Of a stretch of DNA of 64,000 nt, positions 56,613 through 64,000 are shown piece by piece. How positions within the stretch are numbered: the stretch's first letter is position 1; every line of letters begins with the position of its first letter. The notes under the pieces are model-generated. The model saw only the letters and a list, made by a program, of their open reading frames with translations, had not been told where the DNA came from and ran no database searches. The stretch is from Clostridia bacterium. Its GTDB lineage: Bacteria > Bacillota > Clostridia > TANB77 > CAG-508. The position numbers and the translations under genes are program-made. The stretch lies in NCBI GenBank assembly GCA_900770415.1, contig CAAGKN010000026.1, positions 62,001 through 126,000 of the forward strand. The letters run 5' to 3'.

Positions 56613-57692
56613 CTATTTAATTCTTGATAATAATGCTCTTAAAGCGCTTAATACTGGAACTGTTTTTTCTTCAACATTAATTACATTTTTATCTAGTATA
56701 TCAACATTTACATCTGCTGTTGGATCATCTGCTCCATATTCATATTTCATTCCTGCATCTCCTGAGATTATTTCTTTGTCATTTACTGATGCATCTCCAC
56801 CTGCTCCTGCAGATACTTTTTCTTTATCTATACTAGCATTTGCTCTTTCACTTAGTTTTAATGTTAATCTTTGTAATAATGTAATTGTTTGTGTTGCCTT
56901 TCCTTCTGCTGAAATTCCATCTTTATTAGCTGTTGCACTTCCGTTTGCATTAACATCCACATCTAGAATTTCTTTATCTTCTACTGTTGTATTAAGTTTA
57001 CCATTTCCTTCTGCATCTACACCAATTGATCCGTTTTCTATTTTTAATGTTGCTTTTGCATCTCCTTCAGCTACAACTTTTACTTTTTTGTCTACCATTT
57101 CTGCTGTTACTTTACCTGTTGTTGAAACTGATTTTTCTGGAACATTTAATTCAATATTACCATCGTATACTGTTGCTAATACTTCGATTTCCTTACCCTC
57201 TTTTGTTGTAAATTTTATTGTTGTTGTACCATCGCCTTTAGCTTCTAATATACCATCTTTGTATGTAATTATTCCATTATTGTTACTTTCTACTGTTGTA
57301 AATTCACCATTAACATTTAATTTTGCATTTAGTCCGTTTTCTATTTTTTCAAATTCTAATGTTATGTATTTATCTGTGTTGATTATTTGTTCTTCAGAAA
57401 TCCATCCTTCACCTGATACATAAATTCCTTTGTTTTTGTTTGGAACTATAATGCTTATTATACCACAACCTTTTTCTCCTTCTGCATAAGTTTTTCTTAC
57501 TCTGTTACCGTTATGGAATGTATATGTGTCTCCTTCAAAATAAACCTTTCTGTTTAATTTTACTTCAACTTGTTTTGTTTCTTCTGGTTTTGTTTCAGTA
57601 TCAGTTGCTGCAAAGCTCATTGTGCTTACTAAAGATACTAATAATGTTATTAATATTATTACTGAAATTCTAGATTTTAATGTTTGACTCAT
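56613..57692 (-). CDS. Secreted protein of unknown function
   Basis: 359 residues from ATG 57692 (GGGAGG upstream; the open frame to 57758 is unsupported). A signal peptide ending SFAATDTE, then a beta-rich region (RKVYFEGDTYTFHNGNRVRK) and a long segment dominated by Val, Asp, Gly and Ala in short beta repeats (KVSAGAGGDASVNDKEIIS). No cysteines after the first 100 residues. I do not recognise a family; it may be a surface or extracellular structural protein. It is transcribed away from ftsH and ends at a strong terminator. Confidence 0.7.
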   Translation of the reverse strand: MSQTLKSRISVIILITLLVSLVSTMSFAATDTETKPEETKQVEVKLNRKVYFEGDTYTFHNGNRVRKTYAEGEKGCGIISIIVPNKNKGIYVSGEGWISEEQIINTDKYITLEFEKIENGLNAKLNVNGEFTTVESNNNGIITYKDGILEAKGDGTTTIKFTTKEGKEIEVLATVYDGNIELNVPEKSVSTTGKVTAEMVDKKVKVVAEGDAKATLKIENGSIGVDAEGNGKLNTTVEDKEILDVDVNANGSATANKDGISAEGKATQTITLLQRLTLKLSERANASIDKEKVSAGAGGDASVNDKEIISGDAGMKYEYGADDPTADVNVDILDKNVINVEEKTVPVLSALRALLSRIK

Positions 57693-57812
57693 AATATCAA
57701 CCTCCCTTATAAATAAACTCATTTGACCTTCTATTGTTTTGACTTTTGCGCATGTCAAATCTTTTTGATTATTTTAATTGTACCACTTTTTGCATGTTAT
57801 GTCAACATTTTC

Positions 57813-57866
57813 AATTAAAAAACAAGCCCTTACAGTAGTTTGTTCTACGTAAGGGCTTACTTTTAT
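57813..57866 (-). terminator. Terminator after ftsH
   Basis: AAGCCCTTAC / GTAAGGGCTT stem with a 14-base loop and TTTTTTAA on the minus strand. Confidence 0.85.
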
Positions 57867-57867
57867 G

Positions 57868-59676
57868 TTAATTTTCAAATATTGCAGCAAATTCGTCTCC
57901 ATCTATTTTTTCTTTTTCTAATAAAACATTTGCTACACTTGCTAGTTTATCCATGTTGTTAGTTAATATTGTTTTTGCTTTGTTATATGCTTCGTCTATT
58001 ATTCTTTTTACTTCTTCATCTATTTTTGCTGCTGTTTCTTCACTAAAGTTTTTAGCTTGTGCTAAATCTCTACCTAAGAATACTTCTTCTTGTCCTGAAC
58101 CAAATGTTATTGTTCCTATTTTATCACTCATTCCGTATCTTGTAACCATATCTCTTGCGATTTTAGATGCTCTTTCTATATCGTTGCTTGCTCCTGTTGA
58201 TATATCGTTTAATACTAATTGTTCTGCAACTCTTCCTCCTAATAAAGATACTATGTTTTCTTCCATTTCTGTTTTTGACATAAAGTTTTTGTCCTCATCT
58301 GGTTTATACATTGTATATCCGCCTGCCATGCCACGAGGTACTATTGATATTTGATGAACTGTATCTTGTGTTGGTAAGAATTTGCTTACTACTGCATGGC
58401 CTGCTTCGTGGAATGCTACTAGTTTGTTTTCTTTTTCGCTTCTTACTCTACTCTTCTTTTCTGGTCCCATTGTAACTTTTACCATTGCATCTTCTATTTC
58501 TGCCATTGTTATTTCTTTTTTATCTCTTCTTGCAGCAAGTAATGCTGCTTCGTTTAACACATTCTCTAAATCTGCACCTGAAAATCCAGCTGTATTTTTT
58601 GCTATTGTTTTTAAATCAACATCATCTGCAATTTTCTTTTTTCTGCTATGAACTTCTAGTATTTGTTCTCTTGCTTTTACATCTGGTGCTGATACTACTA
58701 TTTGTCTATCAAATCTTCCTGGCCTTAATAAAGCTTTATCCAATACGTCTGGTCTATTTGTTGCTGCTAAAACTATTACTCCTTCGTTGCTTCCAAATCC
58801 ATCCATTTCAACTAATAATTGGTTTAATGTTTGTTCTCTTTCATCATGTCCTCCACCAAGTCCAGCTCCTCTTTGACGTCCAACTGCATCAATCTCATCT
58901 ATAAATATAATACATGGAGCATTTTTCTTTGCTTGGTCAAATAAATCTCTTACTCTTGATGCACCTACACCAACAAACATTTCTACGAAGTCTGAACCAC
59001 TTATTATAAAGAATGGAACTCCGGCTTCACCTGCAACTGCTTTTGCAAGTAATGTTTTACCTGTACCAGGTTGACCTACTAATAAAACTCCTTTTGGAAT
59101 TCTAGCTCCCATATCTGTGAATTTTTTAGGTGATTTTAAGAATTCTACTATTTCTTCTAATTCTTCTTTTTCTTCATCTACTCCGGCTACATCATCAAAT
59201 GTTACTCTAGTTTTTTCTCCTGTTCCCATCATTCTAGCTCTACTTTTTCCAAATGACATTGTTTTGTTTCCTGCATTTCCTTGGCTATTTCCCATAAACA
59301 AGAACCAAAATACAAAGAAAATAATTAGTATTCCAAATGGTGAAAGCAAGCTAAGCATTGTAATTATTGCTGATTGTGATCTTTCTTCTAATGTAAGACT
59401 TCCATCTACTAGATGACTACTTACCTTATCCATAAAGCTATCTAAACTTGGTATGTTAACTTCCTTTTCTATTTTAGGATTTGCTTTTAATACTACATAA
59501 GCCTTTTTTCCATCTGCTGATATTTCTATATTTTCTACTTTTCCGCTTTCAATTTCTATCATTAATTCTGAATAAGTCATTTTTGTTTGTGAGTTATCCA
59601 GTATTGATGAAATTAATACTATAAGTATTATCCCCATTATTAACCACATTGCTAATGTTTTTAAACTTTTCTTCAT
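57868..59676 (-). CDS. ftsH: ATP-dependent zinc metalloprotease FtsH
   Basis: 602 residues. Two N-terminal membrane segments (about 9-27 and 110-130), AAA+ domain with Walker [13 protein letters not shown] and Walker [15 protein letters not shown] region [11 protein letters not shown], and zinc motif HEAGH in AFHEAGHAV. Membrane protein quality control. AAAGGAG precedes ATG 59676. Upstream gene is tilS, a common neighbour in Bacillota. Confidence 0.97.
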   Translation of the reverse strand: MKKSLKTLAMWLIMGIILIVLISSILDNSQTKMTYSELMIEIESGKVENIEISADGKKAYVVLKANPKIEKEVNIPSLDSFMDKVSSHLVDGSLTLEERSQSAIITMLSLLSPFGILIIFFVFWFLFMGNSQGNAGNKTMSFGKSRARMMGTGEKTRVTFDDVAGVDEEKEELEEIVEFLKSPKKFTDMGARIPKGVLLVGQPGTGKTLLAKAVAGEAGVPFFIISGSDFVEMFVGVGASRVRDLFDQAKKNAPCIIFIDEIDAVGRQRGAGLGGGHDEREQTLNQLLVEMDGFGSNEGVIVLAATNRPDVLDKALLRPGRFDRQIVVSAPDVKAREQILEVHSRKKKIADDVDLKTIAKNTAGFSGADLENVLNEAALLAARRDKKEITMAEIEDAMVKVTMGPEKKSRVRSEKENKLVAFHEAGHAVVSKFLPTQDTVHQISIVPRGMAGGYTMYKPDEDKNFMSKTEMEENIVSLLGGRVAEQLVLNDISTGASNDIERASKIARDMVTRYGMSDKIGTITFGSGQEEVFLGRDLAQAKNFSEETAAKIDEEVKRIIDEAYNKAKTILTNNMDKLASVANVLLEKEKIDGDEFAAIFEN

Positions 59677-59850
59677 TTTACCTTCTCCTTTACTGTAATG
59701 GGATTAATTTTGTCTTCTGTACTATATATCCCAATATTTGCTGTTTAATAATGTTAATTTTCTATAATGCAATATAGCATATACGTATTTTTAATTCAAT
59801 ACTTTTTTGCAAAGTTTTTTTCTTCTATTCTTTGTGTATCAACGTTTTGC

Positions 59851-60882
59851 TTACGGAAGGTCATAGTTAGAAGTGAAAAAAATTTTTTTATTTTTTACTA
59901 AAATTTTTATATTTTTCGTTGGTTTTAAAAATTTATTTCCTATATTATTATTGCAAAGTTTGATTATATCATCTATATTTACTTTTTCTATTCCTTCTGT
60001 TGTTCCTAAAAGTTCATTAATAGTATATAGTATTAACCTTCTTTTTATTACTAATTCTAAATTATTGAATTTTTTTAAATCTAAAACTATTTGATTATTT
60101 ATCTTTTTGTGAGTGTAGTCATGTGTCACTGCAGTATTCTCTGAAGATACGCATATTTCATCAAATGTCTTTTGTGTTACGCTATTTAAATATTCATTTT
60201 CTTCTGTTGCTACTTCTGATAACCTATTTATTGTTTTTAATATGTTTGGATTAAATTCCTTCTTTATATACGGAATAACACAATTTCTTACTTTGTTTCT
60301 TGTATAAATATTTTCATTATTTGATTTATCTATTCGTGGATTTAGTTTGTTCTCTTTACAATAGTTTTCTATTTCTTCTCTTGATACTTCTATTAAAGGT
60401 TTTATGAATTTATTTTCCCTTATTGGGTCTAGCCCTTTTAATCCAGATATTCCGCTTCCTCTTAAAATGTTCATTATTATAGTTTCTACTTTGTCATTAT
60501 TATTATGTGCTGTTGCTATTTTATTTGAATCTGTATTTTTTAACACCTCTTCAAAAAAATCATATCTTATTTTTCTTCCTGCTTCTTCTGTTCCCATTTT
60601 TGATTCTTTTGCAATTTTTACTACATCTATTTTCTTTGTAAAACATTCTACCCCTATGTTTTTGCAAAAGCTTTTTACATATTCAGTTTCTTCATCTGCT
60701 TCTTTTCGTATCATATGATTTATATGTGCTACAAATATTTTTAAATCTAATTCTTCTTTTAATTCATTTAGTACATCCAATAGGCATATTGAATCCGGTC
60801 CTCCTGATACTCCTATTACTATACTATCTCCTTTTTCAATTAAATTATATTTTTTTATTGTTTGCAAAATTTTATTTTTCAT
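59851..60882 (-). CDS. tilS: tRNA(Ile)-lysidine synthase TilS
   Basis: Adds lysine to C34 of tRNA-Ile (CAU anticodon), needed to read AUA. 343 residues with the PP-loop GVSGGPDSICLLDVL, HINHMIR and a C-terminal domain (LKKFNNLELVIKRRLILY). The AUA codon is used heavily in this AT-rich window, so the enzyme is expected to be essential. TTAGGAG precedes ATG 60882. Confidence 0.95.
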   Translation of the reverse strand: MKNKILQTIKKYNLIEKGDSIVIGVSGGPDSICLLDVLNELKEELDLKIFVAHINHMIRKEADEETEYVKSFCKNIGVECFTKKIDVVKIAKESKMGTEEAGRKIRYDFFEEVLKNTDSNKIATAHNNNDKVETIIMNILRGSGISGLKGLDPIRENKFIKPLIEVSREEIENYCKENKLNPRIDKSNNENIYTRNKVRNCVIPYIKKEFNPNILKTINRLSEVATEENEYLNSVTQKTFDEICVSSENTAVTHDYTHKKINNQIVLDLKKFNNLELVIKRRLILYTINELLGTTEGIEKVNIDDIIKLCNNNIGNKFLKPTKNIKILVKNKKIFFTSNYDLP

Positions 60883-60944
60883 ATCTGGTCTCCTAATTAT
60901 TTAATGCTAAGATTATAGCATTTATTTTTAATAAATACAAATAG

Positions 60945-60973
60945 TGGGATCCTACATTTTAAATGTTGGATCC
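60945..60973. terminator. Terminator after dnaB
   Basis: GGGATCCTACATTT / AAATGTTGGATCCC stem, with TATTTG-type and TTTATTTT-type tails on the two sides. Confidence 0.7.
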
Positions 60974-60981
60974 CCTTTATT

Positions 60982-62317
60982 TTATTCATCCCTATATTTT
61001 TCCATATTTACAAATTTTGTATAATTGCCAAGCCATAATAGCTCTACTGTTCCTGTTGAACCTGCTCTGTGTTTTGCCATTATAACTTCTGCTATATTTT
61101 TCTTTTCTGAATCTGGATTATAATAGTCATCTCTATATAAAAACATTACTATATCAGCGTCTTGCTCAATTGCACCAGATTCACGAAGGTCTGAAAGCAT
61201 TGGTCTATGGTCTGCTCTTTGTTCTGCTGCTCTTGATAATTGTGATAATGCAATTACTGGAACATCTAATTCTTTTGCAAGTATTTTTAAAGACCTACTT
61301 ATTTCTGAGATTTCTTGTTCACGGCTAGCATTTCTTTTTCCTGTTCCTTGGATTAATTGCAAATAATCTATTACTATTAGTCCTATATTTTTTTCTAGTT
61401 TTAATTTTCTACATTTTGCTCTTATCTCTGTTACTGTTATACCTGGTGTATCATCTATATATATAGGAGCTTCTGAAAGAGGTCCAAGGGCTGTTGCAAG
61501 TTTTACCCAATCATCTTCTTCTATTTTTCCTGTTCTTATTTTATTACTATCTACCATAGCTTCACTGCATAGGATTCTGTTTACTAACTGGCTTTTTGAC
61601 ATTTCTAGGTTAAATATAACAACTGGCACTTTTGCTTGTACTGCTGCATGTGTTGCAATATTTAGTGCAAATGCAGATTTACCCATTGCAGGTCTTGCAG
61701 CAATTAATACTAAATCTGAATTGTGAAGTCCGTGCTGTTTTATAATCTAAATCTGCAAATCCTGTTGGAATTCCTGTTATTGGCTCTTTTTGATTATATA
61801 ATTTTTCTATTTCTGCAAATGTTTCTACTAATACTTCTTTTAATGGTGTATAGCCTTTTTGATTTTTCCCTTGTGCTATTTCGAATATCTTTTTTTCTGC
61901 TTGATCCATTATTGTATCTAGATCTTCTGTTTCCGCATATCCTAAATCTATTAATTCGTTAGATGTTCTTATAAGTTTTCTTAATATAGATTTTTCTTCT
62001 ACAATTCTTATATATTTTTCTACATTTGCTGTTGTAGGAACTTTATCTGGTAAAACTGCTAAATATTCTAGTCCTCCAACTGCTTCAAATTTTCCAAGTG
62101 ATATTAGTTCTGCTTTTACTGTTATTATATCTATTGGCTCTGCTCTATTATATAAGTTTGTTATTGCTTCATATATTGTTTTATTATCTTGTCTATAAAA
62201 ATCGTCTGGTTTTAGAACTTCTATACTGTCAACTACAGCGTCTTTATCTGTAAGCATACTTCCTATTACGGCTTGTTCTGCTTCTATATCGTGTGGTGGT
62301 ACTTTTCCTAATTCCAT
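60982..62317 (-). CDS. dnaB: Replicative DNA helicase DnaB, one CGG frameshift site
   Basis: Hexameric helicase that drives the replication fork. The N-terminal frame (ATG 62317, ATAGGAG upstream) carries the primase-interacting domain ([19 protein letters not shown]). The C-terminal frame carries Walker A ([12 protein letters not shown]) and the RecA-like core ending MEKYRDE. The break is CGG 61730-61732 after GCA; skipping the C gives [20 protein letters not shown], the normal helicase sequence just before the Walker motif. The joined product is 444 residues, typical for DnaB. Loss of the C-terminal half would be lethal, so recoding or sequence error is much more likely than a real null. 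Confidence 0.94.
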
Positions 62318-62342
62318 TTTATTTATCTCCTATCTTGTTTTA

Positions 62343-62789
62343 TTATTCCGGCATTATATTTAATGTTAATTTTGCATTTATTCCTTCTCCAAATTTTACA
62401 TCTACTGAAAATCTTCCTATGTTTTTTATTGTTTCTTTTAAAACTATTTTCTTTTTATCTATATCCATATTTTGTTTATTTTTTAGTTCTTGTGATATTT
62501 CTTTTGCTGTTATTCCGCCAAATATTTTTCCGTTTTCTCCTGCTTTTACTTTTAAATCTAATGTTATATTATTTATTTTCTCTGCTTGTTTTTTAAATTC
62601 TTCTATCTCTAAACTTTTTTTATGTGCTTGTGAATCTTTTTTTGCTTGTAGTTTTAGAAGGTTGTCCTTTGTTGCTTCTAATGCTAGTTTCTTTGGAAAT
62701 AAAAAGTTTCTTGCATAACCATCGTTTGCATTTATAATCTCATCTTTTTTCCCTACATTTTTAATATCTTGTAATAATATAACCTTCAT
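62343..62789 (-). CDS. rplI: 50S ribosomal protein L9
   Basis: 148 residues, N-terminal signature [17 protein letters not shown] and [17 protein letters not shown], long connecting helix and C-terminal domain. GAGGTG precedes ATG 62789. The dnaB gene follows, the usual neighbour in Bacillota. All Arg codons are AGA. Confidence 0.97.
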   Translation of the reverse strand: MKVILLQDIKNVGKKDEIINANDGYARNFLFPKKLALEATKDNLLKLQAKKDSQAHKKSLEIEEFKKQAEKINNITLDLKVKAGENGKIFGGITAKEISQELKNKQNMDIDKKKIVLKETIKNIGRFSVDVKFGEGINAKLTLNIMPE

Positions 62790-62855
62790 ATATATGCACC
62801 TCTTTAATTTTTTTCATATTGTATCACAGATTTTTTATAAATACAACTTTTATAT

Positions 62856-62884
62856 GAAGTGTGAAACTTCACATTTCACACTTC
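62856..62884. terminator. Hairpin between the M15 peptidase gene and rplI
   Basis: GAAGTGTGAAA / TTTCACACTTC perfect stem, without a clear T-run on the minus side. Confidence 0.55.
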
Positions 62885-62905
62885 GCAAAATTCCATTTAT
62901 ACTTT

Positions 62906-63590
62906 CTAATCTATTGTAGTGCTTGTTCTTCCTGTTCCTACTACGTCTTCTTGTAGTGAGCGCCATGTATTGCAACCTACTATTCCATCTACTGGTAGCC
63001 CTCTGCTCCTTTGATAATTTCTTACTGCTTCTTCGGTTCTGCCTCCAAATATTCCGATCTAATCCACCTGTTTTAAATCCTAATGTGTTTAGGTCATCTT
63101 GTGCTATTAACACATACGTACTTATACTACCTCTTTTTATTAATGGATATCCTGCTGTGCCACAAGCTGGTCTTCCAAATCTTTTATCAAAATGTACCCA
63201 AGTAGGTGTTAAACTTTGTGGTTCTACATAGGTCCATACTCCGTGAACTGTTTGCTGTGTTCCATAGTCTATTTCTTTCTGATGTACTTAACACTTGACC
63301 TGCGTCAAATGAAACTCCGTGCGTAATGTTGACTTTGCGAACCATGTCCTCCGCTCCCATGGTCTTTTAAATGCAAATCCTACTGGAATTGGTGCTCCAA
63401 ATAAATACCTTGTTGTGTTAAAACTTTGCATTGCTCTTTTTGTTGTCCATAGTGTTGGACTTTTACTAGAACCTCTGAATTCTCCAACTGTTAAGCTCCT
63501 ATTTGCATTGTATGGCATAGCCTCGTTTTCATTTCTATAATAATTTTCCATTCTATTTGTATCATTATTAAATACTATTATTCTTGCCAT
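62906..63590 (-). CDS. M15A-like peptidase with C-terminal peptidoglycan-binding domain, four CGG frameshift sites
   Basis: Zinc peptidase of the D-Ala-D-Ala carboxypeptidase (M15A) type joined to a PG_binding_1 domain. Five frames give 226 residues. N-terminus (MARIIVFNNDTNRMENYYRN), then SQHYAGVSFDAGQ (HxxGxxxD zinc-site pattern), WTYVEPQSLTPTWVHFD (second His) and the C-terminal GGLDGIFGGRTEEAVRNYQRSRG repeat. Breaks: CGG 63351-63353 (GAG before; gives WEGGHGSQS), 63317-63319 (GCA; the Gly of HYAG), 63241-63243 (TCA; NSSGVWTYVEP) and 63054-63056 (GAT; GGLDGIFGG). All are C-GGA. Four independent errors in 300 bases, each at a conserved Gly, is very unlikely by chance. GGAGG precedes ATG 63590. 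Confidence 0.88.
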
Positions 63591-63687
63591 AAAAATTAAA
63601 CCTCCATAAAATATATCTCTTTATATTTTATGAGTTTTTTTATTTTTTGTGCCAAAATTCTCCGTTGCATGGTTTATCTTCTTCTTT

Positions 63688-64000
63688 TTAATTTTCTATA
63701 TTAGCATGTTTTAATCCTTCTGCTGTATACTTTGTTAAAATGTTCGCACTATTTTTATAATAAAATTCCTTTTTAATATATTCGTAAGCATTTAAAAATA
63801 ATTCTAAATTTATTTTCTCTTGTATTAAACTACTAATAGCTTTGAGTATTCTATTTTTGTTATTTATAGGTTTCTCATAATATTCAAAAGAATCATAATT
63901 CCATAAATTATCATAAATAATAGCTGTATTTTCTTTGTCATTAAAGAAATACCCATATCCAACCATATCAGAAGAATCATAATTGCCCTTTTTTAATAAT
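63688..64000 (-). CDS. Unknown protein, C-terminal part in window
   Basis: Frame open to the window edge (about 104 codons visible). Tyr/Asn/Lys-rich (YDNLWNYDSFEYYEKPINN, INLELFLNAYEYIKKEF), no membrane segment seen. An internal ATG at 63966 is less likely the start, because the frame remains open upstream without a ribosome-binding site there. I do not recognise a family. Confidence 0.55.
   Translation of the reverse strand, partial: LLKKGNYDSSDMVGYGYFFNDKENTAIIYDNLWNYDSFEYYEKPINNKNRILKAISSLIQEKINLELFLNAYEYIKKEFYYKNSANILTKYTAEGLKHANIEN

Noticed and set aside
3109..63590. Explaining the split genes as random sequencing or assembly errors, or as pseudogenes
   Set aside because: All 15 breaks have the same form (extra C before an in-frame glycine GGA/GGT), none lies in a homopolymer, essential genes (dnaB, lgt) are involved, and no in-frame CGG occurs elsewhere. 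Not fully excluded without reads, so it is kept as the main alternative.

Overview
The window is AT-rich DNA (tRNA genes are the main GC islands) from an anaerobic, probably endospore-forming Clostridia-like member of the Bacillota. The evidence is an HydABC-type electron-bifurcating [FeFe] hydrogenase, folate-dependent TrmFO, CwlD, a Spo0E-like small protein, an mraZ-rsmH-ftsL-pbp cell-division cluster, Shine-Dalgarno sites of the AGGAGG type and very strong use of AGA for arginine. Almost all genes lie on the minus strand. An uncultivated gut lineage is likely but is inference.

Layout, low to high coordinate. 1-3.6 kb: division cluster mraZ, rsmH, ftsL, pbp, with a MraZ operator and an odd repeat-rich spacer. 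3.7-9.4 kb: a coiled-coil protein with a 40-residue partner, TrmFO, CwlD, a degenerate REC-GGDEF protein and an Ig-like membrane protein. 9.5-14.5 kb: a 1681-residue thioester adhesin with five repeats. 15.0-15.3 kb: tRNA-Gly and tRNA-Cys on the plus strand. 15.3-18.2 kb: D-Ala-D-Ala carboxypeptidase, an SH3-CAP secreted protein and a membrane-anchored J-protein. 18.2-32.2 kb: a type IV secretion-like operon (three VirB2-like pilins, PrgI-like, VirB4 split in two genes, VirB6-like, two NTF2-like/VirB8-like proteins, a bifunctional wall hydrolase) without relaxase or coupling ATPase. 32.3-39.6 kb: Spo0E-like protein, Lgt, two M16 peptidases, YqeY, RpsU, Prs, a TPM protein and LemA. 39.7-47.2 kb: rpoC and rpoB. 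47.7-55.6 kb: L,D-transpeptidase, a ParE-type toxin-antitoxin pair, hydABC joined to purF, and purN. 55.6-64 kb: two secreted proteins, FtsH, TilS, DnaB, L9, an M15/peptidoglycan-binding protein and an unknown partial gene.

The most striking result is a recoding pattern. Eight genes (mraZ, dacF-like, CAP, lgt, ldt, purN, dnaB, M15 peptidase) are each broken into overlapping frames, and all 15 breaks are the same: an in-frame CGG codon whose first C must be skipped so that the next triplet GGA (14 times) or GGT (once) is read as glycine. In my manual scan of every CGG in the coding regions, no other in-frame CGG codon was found in the window; CGT, CGC, CGA, AGA and AGG are all used as ordinary arginine codons. 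Removing the C restores full-length proteins of family-typical size, often exactly at a conserved glycine. I infer that CGG is an unassigned or starved codon in this organism and serves as a +1 frameshift site. Systematic sequence error is the main alternative, but it does not readily explain why every event sits on an in-frame glycine codon.
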